Assembly: GCF_949987535.1 (NCBI RefSeq)
Contig: NC_080081.1
Span: 70,329,603-70,393,602, forward strand
Source: Balaenoptera acutorostrata
Taxonomy: Eukaryota > Chordata > Mammalia > Artiodactyla > Balaenopteridae
Reading direction: 5' to 3'
DNA length: 64,000 nucleotides
Shown here piece after piece: positions 22,968-33,776 of the stretch. How positions within the stretch are numbered: position 1 is the first letter of the stretch; each line of letters begins with the position of its first letter. Made by a program: the position numbers and the translations under genes. The notes under the pieces were generated by a model. That model did no database searches. It was not told where the DNA came from and was given only the letters and a program-made list of their open reading frames with translations.

Positions 22968-23318
22968 CTGCCATTTTGATTTTAAAACTACTTTTTACAG
23001 TTTTTAAGAGTAATTTTTACAGTTCTAACAGTAATATACATTAATTTATATGTCAAATCCCTGGGCTTGTGAATAAAAGATACTCTCTTTAAATTTATAA
23101 TCAAATAGAAATCATAACTTAAAGTCATTATTAATCATGTGTTTTATTTTGCTAACTCCCTTTTACACACATACACAGACACATTCTTATTCTTGAAGAC
23201 AGCAATCTATTTCTATGAGGACCAAATTAGTAATAGATACCGCTTCTTGTGGGAAAGTAAGATAAGGGGACTTCAACTCTTACCTTCCCTCCTAGAACAC
23301 TGCCTACCTTCAGGACTG

Positions 23319-23780
23319 TGATAGTTAATTTTGTCTGTCAAACTGTCTCGGCTGTAGTGTCAAATACAAATCTAAATGTTGCTGTAAAGGTATTTTTTAG
23401 ATATGATTAACTTATACAATCTTTAAGTAAAGAAGCTTTAAGTAAAGCGGATTTCTCTACATAATGTAGGTGGGCCTTATCCAATCAGTTGAAGGCCTTA
23501 ACAACAAAGACTGAGGTTTCTGGTAGAAGAAATTTTGTCTTAAGACTGCAACATAGAAATTGTGCCTAAGTTTCCAGTCTAATGGCCTGCCCTACAGATT
23601 TGCCCTCAAGAGTGCAAGATTAACTCTTACCTGAGTTTGCAGCTTGCTGCCCTACCCTACTGGTTTTAGACTTGCCAACTTCCACAATTGTATGAGTCAA
23701 TTCTTTAAAACTTCCCTTTCTCTCACTACCTGTATGTCCTATTTGTTCTATTCCTCTGGATACAAGGAGAATAGTTAGGA
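23319..23780 (+). repeat. Ancient LTR-like repeat, TTAATTTT..GTCAA family
   Basis: It begins 'tgatagttaattttgtctg' and contains 'ggtgggccttatccaatcag' and 'ttgaaggccttaacaac', ending after 'ctattcctctggatacaagg'. A second copy lies at 43457-43918. The pattern is that of a widespread mammalian LTR-like repeat, but I do not assign a subfamily. Decayed and non-coding. Confidence 0.6.
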
Positions 23781-24799
23781 ACTCATGATATCTATTAGAA
23801 TTGAGATGCTGATGCTTATTTTTGCCAAATTTTAAACTGCTTCATCCCCATTTCAGAAATGCTTTCCAACATCTGTTGACTTTGTGATTACTTTTAGTGA
23901 ACATTTTTCTATCATAAACAAAAATTTTTAAAAATTAACATTTATTGACACCATCTTGTTTTTACTTTTGAAAGAATTAGGAAAAATGGAAGGATTTGAA
24001 GAATAATCATCTATTACTTTGCAATTAAATAATTGAATATTAAAAGGAAATATTCAAGATATAAAAGAAATTAATGAATTACATTAATTTCCATAAGTTT
24101 ACAAATTACAAGGAAATGCACCAAGGTTACACTTTCGTGAAAAGTTCTAAATTATTCACAAACATGTTTTTCTTGTTTTGTTTTGTTTTTAAAGGTTGAA
24201 AAGCCTTTTATTTAGAAATGTTGAAATGATTGCATGCTAATTTGAATAGCTAGGGTGTAAAAAAATGACTTAAAAATTCCCTTTCTGATGTCCTCCATGA
24301 GTTGCATTCCATTATATGTGTCTTTTTTTTTCCAAACCTCTAATTTCAGACTGGAGTTCAGCAGAAATATGGCTTACAGTTTCCCTCAAATCATTCTTGG
24401 GCTCCTTAAAAAGTGCTAGACCTTTGAGCAAACAAATAGGTTACTGGAAATAACCTGTTTGTTACAGGGAAAGACAAAGCTGTGGGTGATAAAGGTTCCT
24501 TATTCATCTTATCTCCCCACTTCTGTCTTCCTCAATTTGCTGTTATTTTTAATTTCCAGTCCAGCATCTCCCTTAAACCCAGTCAGTTTGCTTTTAAATA
24601 TCACACAAAATAGAAATCAAAGAAGATGACTTCAATTTTCTGTCATTTCCTTTTCTTGTCTTATCATTTTTTTTAATTTACAAGATATAAAGTTGTTAAG
24701 TTATTCACAAAAAACAATAGTGAGATTTTGAACTTAAATCTGGAGGTAAATAATGCTAGTGGCATTGCGTCTCCTCCTTAAACGTATGAGAGAAAGAGG
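23781..24799. other. Unassigned AT-rich sequence
   Basis: No gene or repeat family is recognised. A T/G-rich run at about 24170-24195 is the only simple feature. Confidence 0.5.
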
Positions 24800-25560
24800 A
24801 AACTCCCATTAACTCACAGTGACTGTCCTGACTCTATCAACTCATATGGCTGCAGCATGTGGCTGCATTTCATACTGACCTCCGGGCTGGGCTGATAACA
24901 CATGGGCTTTTCACCATCAAATATTCAGTTTATGAGCATTGCACAGATTGCAGCTCATAGGTGAGTTTATGTGGGGGGTTTTTTGGGTGAAAATCAAGAA
25001 AAATGAAATAAAAACATGTTTTCAAGGGAAAGTTTCTATAGCATTTGACTTTCAGGATCCTTCCAATGAGTTATTAATTAAGAAGAAAATATCCATCTAT
25101 TAGATGTGGAATACCCCATAACAGTAAACGCAAAAGCCCACTGACTTCCTGTGCTTGGAGTGAAGTAAAGGCATTGCGGCCTGCACAGCAGAGAAATGGA
25201 GCGGGAACAGCATTCCTGTTGGGAGTATCATCACGAGGGCTGTTCCCTGAGATGTTCCCTCCATTGTGCTCCTCTAGAAGATAAGGTGTCCTGATTGTTT
25301 ATTTCCCATCAAAGGTGAAAAAATTGAGAGTCACTCTTTACTGCTTGAATGGAGAATTGCACAAACGTCCCCTTGCCAGCAAGCAGAAAATAAGCACATC
25401 TGGGCCAAACTTGCCTGGAATGCAGAGTGGGCTAAGGGGAAGCCAGGAGTGCTTTAGAAAACAGCCTTGTGTGTAGCACCACTCGCATAATCCAAGTGTA
25501 ATTGTGACTAGTTCTGTTGAAGCTGGAGAGTGTATTTTACTTTTTTCCTGTTTTTCGACA
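24800..25560. other. Repeat-free stretch, possible conserved non-coding element
   Basis: No interspersed repeat is visible and base composition is more balanced than in neighbouring sequence. Exact matches to common factor sites lie close together near 25279-25315: AGATAAGG (GATA type), TGTTTAT (forkhead type) and CATCAAAGG (TCF/LEF type). Such short matches also occur by chance. No open frame of note exists. A regulatory role is only a hypothesis. Confidence 0.25.
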
Positions 25561-26654
25561 CCCTGTCTGCTTTCTTAGAGAAGTTAATACACCAGAGTAA
25601 CCACTAAAAGTACAATAAAGCTTTCAAGAAATTTGAGATCAAGTCTATGTATGGCTTGTACAACAGTAAGGAGTTTTCTAAGGTCAAGTGAAGACATGCT
25701 ATCTGATAACGGCCATTCTATAAGACTTGCCTTAAACTGAATGACATGGAGGAAGGGAAAATGCCATTGGCTTTTCATTTGTCATTTTCTAGCGCATCCC
25801 CAGGGTCTAGATGCAAAACCTAAAGAGAGGGGCCAACCTCCCCATTCTGGAAGCTGATGCAGCATGGCTCCAGTTCGGGTTGGACCCACAGGCTCTTTGG
25901 AGAGTATGTAACTTTGGGGTGATGAGAAATTGTTCTCAAGTCTCGAAAGCACTGTTCCTATAGCACCTTCTCTAAGGGCTATGGGTGCTGGACATCAGTA
26001 AGCAGGGTGCTTCAGAAAACCCTGAGAGGAATAATCATAAGCAAATGGGAAACACCCCAGAGAGTCTCAGGATGAGTGGAGCAGTCTGTGCAGATGGCCT
26101 GTTGTTGTACAGGGGGGTCTGTAATCATGTAGGCCAGCCGACTATGAATTCATGTCAATGTGATCTCAGTCGAACCCATAGTTTGGGGTGGCCTGGGGAC
26201 ATTTGAGTTATATATATTAATAAAACTGATGAACATTTACTTTTCCCCATTACTTTACTAGATGATATTGAGTTAACAGTCCCTGAACTGCCTTGTAACT
26301 TAATGTCACTCATTACTGTTTATACATTAACTAAATATACTCAATTGAGTAATCTTACACTTGACTTGTTTCTATTTATTTTTCTCACTGCTAGCAGCTT
26401 TCATAATTTTTTCTATTTCTGTAGCACATACAAAGAGTTATATATGAACACAGTGAAACAAAGAAATCTGCCTATTCAAGTATGCCTGAAAAATAAATAC
26501 TGGTCATAGTAATGGCTTCTTTGCATATGTATGTTATATTCTTTTGTGGGAATTGGAAAATAATTAAAAATAATTTGCATTTGCATTACAGTTAATGTTT
26601 TACGGCCCTTTCATAATTTAGATCTCAGTCTGGCTTCCCCAAACTCTGAAATCT
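25561..26654. other. Unassigned non-coding sequence
   Basis: No gene or family recognised. Frames of 60-70 codons at 25985-26206 and 26303-26509 have no recognisable domain. Confidence 0.45.
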
Positions 26655-26765
26655 GGGTGAGGCAGATGTTATTATTCCCATTTTATTAATAAGAGACATA
26701 GAGCAGTTTGATTGGCCGTCCTGGGCAGGAAAATTACTGAACAAGCCCAGGTCTTAAAACCAGGG
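26655..26765 (-). repeat. MIR-like fragment
   Basis: The plus strand reads 'gaggcagatgttattattcc', 'cattttattaataagagaca' and 'caagcccaggtcttaaaacc', the order expected of a reversed MIR core. Divergent and partial. Confidence 0.45.
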
Positions 26766-26794
26766 TGTGGAAGAACCAATTTGATTGATTCATT

Positions 26795-27225
26795 CCAGAA
26801 ATAGTAAAGTATTTTTACTCTGTGTTTCAAGTACTGTTCTAGGTGTTAGATACCCCATAGTGAACAAATGAGACTAGAATCCCTGCCTCCATGAAGCTCA
26901 CATTTCCGTGGGGGAGACGTGGCCTGTGAACAGATAAAAGGGTAAAATATGCAGTGTGAGGGTTGGTGATGTGTGCTGTGGAGAAAAATGAAGCAGGATT
27001 AGGGGGATCGTGTGTGTGTGTGTGTGTGTGTGTGTTGGGGAGGGAGGATGGTATTTTAAACCATTTTCCAGAAAAGATTTAAATGATAAAAGACCTGAGA
27101 GGTTGCAGGGAGTGAGCCATGTGGATATGGGGGAAGGACATGCCAGGCAGGAGGAGTAGCCAGTGCAAAGCCCCAAGGCTTGCCTGGTATGTGAGACAAG
27201 TGACATGGTGACCAGGCTAGAAAAA
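26795..27225 (-). repeat. L2 LINE 3' fragment
   Basis: The plus strand reads as the reverse complement of the L2 3' end: 'gttctaggtgttagataccc', 'aatccctgcctccatgaagc', 'gtgctgtggagaaaaatgaa', 'gcagggagtgagccatgtgg' and 'atgccaggcaggaggagtag'. A (TG)n tract has expanded inside it (27011-27035). L2 is an ancient LINE that has been inactive in placental mammals. No coding capacity remains. Confidence 0.75.
27011..27035 (+). repeat. (TG)n microsatellite
   Basis: About 12 uninterrupted TG units lie inside the L2 fragment. Such tracts are commonly length-polymorphic. Confidence 0.95.
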
Positions 27226-27644
27226 AAAAGAGAGGGAAAGCCAGGAGATCAGAGAGGTATGCAGCAACCTTTATATTTTGATTTCCAACTTCTCAATGAT
27301 GTATCTTTTTCAAGAAATTTTCTTTGCATTTACGAGGGAATTTTTAGACCCACTTTGGAATATGGATTTCTTCCCTTTGGAAAGAGGCAGTGGAGTTGAT
27401 TTTGATCCCAGCAGCTGTGAGAGGAAAAGCTGGACGGCAGCACTCTTCCTTAAATGCAGCAACAACCGTAAACATCAAGGAACTATTAGCAACTGCTTTG
27501 GGGTGGGAGTGGGGCTGCAGGGGAGGTCAGCAACCCTCAGCCAGCATCGTACTTACAACGTACAGCACTGTGAGTTGTACAGCACCTCAACTTACAACGC
27601 AGATGTTTCCAGACAGTTTTCCATTAATCCACTCTCTGCCGCAT
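27226..27644. other. Unassigned sequence
   Basis: Two overlapping plus-strand frames of 85-129 codons cross this region and the next, but show no domain and shift register without a clear start context. I treat them as chance frames. Confidence 0.4.
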
Positions 27645-27812
27645 TAATTTTCAAAGCGTGGTCCTAGTAGGAGCAGGGACCTGGGAATGTTAGAAATGTA
27701 CATTTCCAAGCCCCATCTCAGATGTGCTGAATCAAAAGCTTTGGGAAGGAGCCAGAAATCTGCATTTTTATCAGGGCTTCATGTGATTCTGATGCAGGCT
27801 AGTTTGAGAACC
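27645..27812. mobile_element. hAT-Charlie MITE (MER5/MER3-like)
   Basis: The sequence has 'gggacctgggaatgttagaa', 'aagccccatctcagatgtgc', 'gccagaaatctgcattttta', 'catgtgattctgatgcaggc' and a terminal 'agtttgagaaccagcag'. This is the layout of short non-autonomous hAT elements with 'gttctcaaac' ends. I cannot choose the exact family. Inactive. Confidence 0.6.
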
Positions 27813-27847
27813 AGCAGCATCAGGAGGAAAACCAAGCCGCTTACTCC

Positions 27848-28056
27848 AGTACTCCCATACCCCCACGGTTACTCAAGTACTCCCATACCCCCACGGTTAC
27901 TCAAGTACTCCTCCAGCCGCACCGGCCCATACCCCCATGGTTACTCAAGTACTCCTCCAGCTGGACTCTCCCTAGATCTCCAGCCATGTCCCATCATCTT
28001 CCCTTAGGCTCAGTAAGCTCCAGCCGCACCGGCCCATACCCCCATGGTTACTCAGG
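27848..28056 (+). repeat. Small minisatellite with interspersed spacers
   Basis: A 28-base unit beginning cccatacccccacgg occurs head-to-tail at 27854-27881 and 27882-27909, again at 27926-27953 (one change), and as a partial copy at 28033-28055. A 15-base spacer, ctccagccgcaccgg, precedes both the third (27911-27925) and fourth (28018-28032) units, so the spacer plus unit was itself duplicated about 107 bases apart. A frame across it reads repeated PYPHGYSST, a by-product of the repeat rather than a gene. Confidence 0.85.
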
Positions 28057-28199
28057 TTTATACCCATTCTATCTCTCTTTGCACTTTCTTCTTTTCCAGG
28101 AGGCTTTGCAATTCTGGGACCTTCTTTATGAAATCAGATTCAGTCTTCTAGACCCAACCAAAGCATCCCCACCTCGGCACTCCCATAGCTCATTATTCA

Positions 28200-28384
28200 T
28201 AAACAGTACCCCAGTTCATAACCACTTATATGTGAGTTAATTATCCACATGTCTTCCTTCCTTTCTAGACCATAGACTCCGTGAGGACTGGGGCCATGAG
28301 CTTGGATTGTGTCAGCAGTGCAAATATGGTGCCTGGCCCAGAGTGGCTTGAAAGCCTGTCTTTTATACTGTTGTTGAATGAATG
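28200..28384 (+). repeat. L2 LINE 3' end
   Basis: In order: 'ctttctagaccatagactcc', 'gtgaggactggggccatgag', 'aatatggtgcctggcccaga' and the final 'gttgttgaatgaatga'. This is the sense-strand L2 3' terminus. It lies on the opposite strand to the L2 copy at 26795-27225. Confidence 0.7.
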
Positions 28385-28711
28385 AAGGACAAGGAATTAA
28401 GCCACCATCAGCTGTTGATATTTCAGCAGATATGCGTGGCCACTGTTGCTTTAGAAATTCAAAGGCAGTGCTGGCAGAAGGGGATTCCAAGGAAAGCATC
28501 TGGTTGAGGGGAGAGGTTTGGTCTGAACTATGAGGTGCTCTCTGGGGAAAATGGGTTCCAAAGGGGAGCCCTGGGCTTTGGGCAAAAGGGGAAGCCAGGA
28601 GGGTACTGGACTTTCAGGAAGAAACTGAAAGGCAGGAGCCTGAACTGAAAATGGAGGTCAGGGAGCCCCAAAGGCGATGTTGGCCCAAATTGTCAGGGAA
28701 GCAGTTGTGTA
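28385..28711. other. Unassigned sequence
   Basis: About 330 bases, purine-rich on the plus strand. No gene or family recognised. Confidence 0.5.
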
Positions 28712-28862
28712 TAATAGTCATGCTATGGTGAGTGTCTGGGCAGCTTTCAAATCCGGGGTTGAATCCTGTCTTCCACAATTAGCTATGTTACCGGAGTGTA
28801 TTATTCAGTCTTCCTAAAGCTCAGATTCCTTTTATATAAAGTGGGAAGAGTTACAATAGCTA
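28712..28862 (+). repeat. MIR SINE fragment
   Basis: Landmarks: 'ggttgaatcctgtcttccac', 'aattagctatgttacc', 'ctcagattccttttatataa' and 'agtgggaagagttacaatag', in MIR order. Confidence 0.65.
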
Positions 28863-28867
28863 ACAAT

Positions 28868-29085
28868 AGGAGCTAACATTTATTGAGCATTTCTACAGGT
28901 TATTTCTTTTACTCGTTGCAATCACTCTATGAAGTCGGTGTTCAGGTCTCCTGTTTCACAGCACAGAGACTCACCGGCTTGCCTAGAGTCAAGCGGGGAG
29001 GTGGAAGGCGGGGGTATGGACTTGAGCCTAACCGTCTGGCCCTGGTACCAGAGTTACTGCCGTGATGTTATACCACCTCTTTAGG
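28868..29085 (-). repeat. MIR SINE fragment, opposite orientation
   Basis: The plus strand shows 'aacatttattgagcatttct', 'gcaatcactctatgaagtcg', 'cacagcacagagactcaccg', 'tggacttgagcctaaccgtc' and 'gatgttataccacctct', a reversed MIR. It abuts the plus-strand MIR head to head. Confidence 0.65.
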
Positions 29086-30090
29086 GGTCTGTGAGATCAT
29101 ATATGGAAAGCACCCAGCAAGTGACACAATAGTTTGAGGACCAAGCTGGTTTCAGGATGTGAGACAGAAATAATCCCAGAATGTGGGAAAGAATTTGGGG
29201 ATAAACACCAAATCCCTCCGTGTTTCTATCTCATTCCCTTGGCTCTGGGAAGTATGTTCTCCTAAACTCTGCTATGTTTGCCCATTAACCTTTTCTCACC
29301 TGATATTAACCCTATCCTTATTTCCAAAAAGAAAACTGCTGTTTCAGAGTCTGTGGCCTTAATCCAATTATGAAAGGTGATGTTTCAAACAACACAGTAT
29401 TAGCTTCTGGTGAAAAGCATGGGAACTTCCCTGTCTGAACACCTTGGAGAAAGCAAATGAGTGGAAAGGCATAGTGTCCAGGTCTTTTCTGTTTCTGAGA
29501 GTGGGATCTCCACCCTGTGGCTTCGATTCACAAGAATACCACCTGTCTAAAGAGTTTCTAGCAGGCTCCTGACATAAAGACAATGCAAAATCTCTGTGCT
29601 ACCCCTAAATAACAGCCTCTATTTGGAGAGCAAGGGCAGGCACATCTCACCTGGAATGTTTTCTCTGAGCTGCACAGAATGAGTGATTCACAGGGCTGAG
29701 GAGGCTTTGCCCGATCTAGAGGTCTTGGAGAACACTACTGAATGGAAAGCCAGGGTACGTCTTTCTGCTGATTGCAGAAAGGGCAGCCCCTCCCAGCTGA
29801 CTTTATTGGTGAGCTCCTTGCCCTACACCTTCTCCCCTGGAGCCTCAGGAAAGGAGACAGGAGCACGCATAGAAGCTGTTGTCAGGCTCAGGATCGTCAG
29901 GTGACCTTGACATCCAAGGCCACAGGGTTGCCCTTCATTTCTTCAGTGGTTCCATTTTAACACCTCTACTTTGGTTGACTTTCCACTTGGTGTTCAGTGA
30001 GTTTGTCAGGCAGCAGGGTTTGGCCTGTCCTGCCGTGGGCCTGGGAAAGTCATGTGTGTACCCGTCTTTGTACAGAGTGAAGAATGGGCC
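29086..30090. other. Unassigned non-coding sequence
   Basis: No gene or family recognised. Overlapping frames of 60-74 codons at 29683-30103 have no domain. Confidence 0.45.
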
Positions 30091-30538
30091 TGTTATTGAT
30101 TGAATCGTGTTCCTCAAAAAAATATGTTGAAATACTCACCCCCAGTACTTGTAAATGTACGCTTATTTGGAAATAAAGCCTTTGAAGATGTAATCAGCTT
30201 AAGATCAATTTAATATGACTGGTGTCCTTATAAGAAGAGGGAAATTTAGACACAGACAGACACAGAGAGGAGAACATCATGTAAAGACACAAAGACACAC
30301 AGAGGGAAGGCAGCCATGTGAAGATGGAGGCTACTGCAAACCAAAGAACACCTGGGGCTGTGAGCTTTGGGAAGAGGCAAGAAAAGATCCTCCCCTAGAG
30401 GTTTTGAAGGAAGCATGGCCCTGCCAGCACCTTAATCTTGGACTTTTAGGCTCCAGAACTGTGAGAGAGTAAACTTCTATTGTTTAAGACCGCACAGTTT
30501 GTGGTACTTTGTTATAAGGCCTGAGGGAACTAATACAG
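30091..30538 (+). repeat. MLT1-type solo LTR, nearly complete
   Basis: It starts 'tgttattgattgaatcgtgt' and ends 'gagggaactaatacag'. Between are 'cccagtacttgtaaatgtac', 'gcttatttggaaataaagcc', 'atatgactggtgtccttata', 'cttaatcttggacttttagg', 'ctccagaactgtgagagagt' and 'tttgtggtactttgttataa', all in MaLR LTR order. No second LTR or interior is adjacent, so it is solo. The copy at 8213-8604 is a relative. Confidence 0.85.
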
Positions 30539-33293
30539 GGTCCCATTCTAGAAGGGACAGGAAACTGGGGCCTGAGCACTCAGGGAGTGAAGGGTTCCCT
30601 TTATGAGCTTCAGAGCCTCTTTCAGATGTCAGGGTGATGACAGGGCAGGAGGCGCTCTTCTGGAACTCTGGGCAGTGGTAACACCAGGGATAGTCTTTCC
30701 CCTTGTACAGGGGATGTAGGGGTTATTACTGCTGCCCTCCCCCCGCACCCTCCCCCCACATGATGCAGCGCAGCAGCTACGTCCCAGCCTGCAATCACCT
30801 TTCCAAGCCTGGGCTGCTAGCTGTTGTGCTTCAGGCTGCAGGCCACCCCTCTGCTCCTCACCTGGTTGGGAGAACCTGTCATCACGAACCACAGGATTCC
30901 AGAGAGGCAGCCTGGCCAGTTACCTTGACAACCTCATGATGTAATGCTCTAAACCACTTCCTGGCTTCAGGTCTAATGAGATTCTAGGCCCTGCTGGCTC
31001 CTCCCAGCCCAGGCGGCAGGCAGCTAAAGTGAGAGCAGGAAATTCATTTTCAGTGATCCCTTTTATGATATCTGTAGGATGCATTTGCATGAGCAATCAA
31101 AGGGGAATTGAACTGTCTCCTAGCTGCATGGAGAGGCTTGCCCAGGGGACCTGAGATTATTGCCGGCAGGTCGGTTTTTGCTGTGGGCGCCCCCAGTCTG
31201 CTCTGCTGCTGTGAGGCTTTCCTCTTTCTCCTTGGATGCTTTAGTTCGAATCCCCTGCATCAGTTCAGCAGTAAAGAATGAACATGATCCTCAGTTAAAT
31301 GGATTGCTGAGAACTTCCCTACCAGAACTGAATCCTGAGTATATCGGAGAATTATACCAAGGGATTTCATAACAAAGCAGTTTCTCTTGGTCTCCAGCCA
31401 TTCCCCCACCCACCCCCCAAAAATGTTTAGTGTTTTGAAAGCATGTTTTTAAAAAGCGAAGGTCCTGGAGCAAAGTCGACATCAGCACTTTGCGTGCATG
31501 GCTTTACAGCCCTTTCTAGTCCTTCTGAAAAGTAGCCCCCAAACCACATCCTGATTAGCCAGAAAGTGGGTGCGGGGGTGGGGTCCTTTCTCCTTCTGCA
31601 GCTGCGCTTTGACAGAGGCTTAGAGAGGGTGCGTGCCTAGCTCTGTGTGTGAGAGATTTTATTCGTTTGTCTCTTTCAATGAGTAAGTGGCCATTCACCT
31701 CCTAACAGCACGCAAGCGAGGAGGTGAGCAGGAGGCCCCATGAGCTCTGTCTCTCCACGACTGGTGTGGATGTCAGCTGCAATAAACCAGCAGATAGAGT
31801 TGAGGAGCAAATGTCAGAGCTCCTTCTCCTGGTTCCTGTGGGGTGAGGGCCAAGGTGAGGGGCATTTTTCGAGAATTCTTTTACCTGCTCAGATGGGCAA
31901 GGGGTCCTGATACACTGTTAGAACATAACAGGTTGTGGCTGATGATCCCGATGTCTGAGGTCAGAGGCTCTATCTCATCCTTGAAAGCCATGCTCAGTGT
32001 CAACGCTACGAAATCCTTTGTTAAGAAGCTTTCAGGCCCAGAGGGTATTTTCTGGATGGTCAAAGGAAGTGAAGTGCCAAGTGGTTCAAAATCTCCTCAA
32101 ACATATGGATACTATTTTCTGATACCGAGCCAACTTTACTGTGGCAACAGCTTCCTAATATCCATGGTCATTCTGCCCCTTTAGTTATGCCTTTGAAATG
32201 ATGACTTGTCATCTGGCTGGACCTGGGTGGCGGCAGGGGGGTGTCTCACAGTCTAGGCAGAATATGAGAAAGAGGGTGTCAGAACAGAAGGCCCCTGGGT
32301 CTCAGCATGACCCCCATGCCTGCAGGACTAATGGAGACGTGCTGCTGATTGAGACACAGCTGTGATCTCTGGTGACACCTTTTAGCTCCTCTCTCTTGGG
32401 GTAACATCCTGATGTGTCTATAAATGAACACTGACACTGTTTCATTCGATTGGGCTTCTCAGCATAAACCAAAACCTCAGGAAACTGTTACATGCTGAGA
32501 AAACATTTGTATTAGTAGGTCACAAGTTGTGGTCACTTTTCAATTTCTGTGACTAGAATTAATTAATATAAGCATGTTGTGTACCATCTAGAGATTCGCC
32601 TTCAAACTGAGCATTGCCACGTGATTTCAGTGACTGCTTTGCACTTTCACTTATGATCTTTTTTATGCCAAGTGAAGGCAAATGATATCATAGCATTCTG
32701 AAAAGGAAGATTTTACAGTGATTCAGATCAGAAAGGGGATAGGGGAAATGAATCATTTTGGGACCTACAGAATATAGGCATGCTGGAATCCAAAGAATTT
32801 GTGTTGTGGCAGCCAGTATCATATTTATGTTGGGAGCAAATGTATTATGCAGATTCCATTTTTGCACAGGCAAACTTGCAGCCATTCATCAGCGAAAAAT
32901 GTAGCAGTAAGAAAGCAATGCAGAATTTTCTGTTGATTCTAGCAGTAAGTGGATTAGATATCTATTTAATGCAGGTTTCAATAACAAGGCAATGTGAAAC
33001 TTATCTTCCAGTGAACAAACTAGATGGTTGTAGAGTTATCAAGGGATACCTTATTAAAATGTGTATCCCAGGATTGACAAAATTTTGGATTTTTATGAGG
33101 CCTGATTATTCTGAATGAGCATACAAAGCTTTAAAAAATAGTAGTATATTTTTGTACAACTTATTTATGCCAAAGAGGTTTGTATTTAGTTTCATGTTTT
33201 TGCAAGTTCAAGTACTTATTTTGCAAGTTCAAGTCACAGATAATTTATTGGAGGTGTGTTGAATTTGTTTTTCCTTTACAAGGACTCATAGTA
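30539..33293. other. Unassigned sequence, largely repeat-free
   Basis: No gene or clear repeat is recognised over 2.7 kb. The part around 30940-31130 is GC-richer and contains an octamer ATTTGCAT (31083-31090). Frames such as 31843-32184 (113 codons) and 32780-33118 (112 codons) show no family resemblance and no splice or start context I can defend. Confidence 0.4.
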
Positions 33294-33776
33294 GGCAGCC
33301 TCCAAGATGGCCTCAGTAATCCCAGCCCCTGGTACTCAAGCCCTGTGTAATCACCTCCCACATTGTATTACTGTTGGTCTGTAGGACTAATAAAATACTG
33401 CAGAAATGATGGGACGTCATTTCGGAGGTTAAGTCGTCGAACGGTGTGACTTCTGCCTCTTTCTCTCCGATCACTTTCTGGGGAGGCAGCTGCCACATCG
33501 CAAAGACTCTCTGGCTGCTCTGTGGAGAAGCTCACATGATGGGAGCTGAGGCCTTCTGCCAGCAGCCATGTGAGTGAGCGTCTCACAGGCAGAACCTCCA
33601 GCCCAGCCTTTAGGTGACTGCAGACTGCACACGAACAGCTTAACTGGGAGGCCCTGAATCAGAGCCACCCAACTACCTCTGGGATCCCTGACCCTCAGAA
33701 ACTGTAAGATAATAAGTGTTTTGTTATTTTAAGCTAGCAGTTTTGGATTGGTTAATCCACAACAGATATCTGATGT
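33294..33776 (+). repeat. MLT1-type LTR, divergent
   Basis: Landmarks: 'gcctccaagatggcctcagt', 'gggacgtcatttcggaggtt', 'ctgccagcagccatgtgagt', 'cagcctttaggtgactgcag', 'gaccctcagaaactgtaaga' and 'taataagtgttttgttattt'. This is the order of an old MLT1 LTR. Solo and non-coding. Confidence 0.7.

Noticed and set aside
27278..28007. Plus-strand frames with repeated PYPHGYSST
   Set aside because: The peptide repeat is a direct product of the minisatellite unit, and the frames cross a hAT MITE.
30091..30538. 5-base target duplication around the solo LTR
   Set aside because: The flanks gggcc and gggtc match at only four of five positions, too weak to claim.
32780..33118. 112-codon plus-strand open frame
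   Set aside because: No domain or splice-site context; AT-rich and probably chance.
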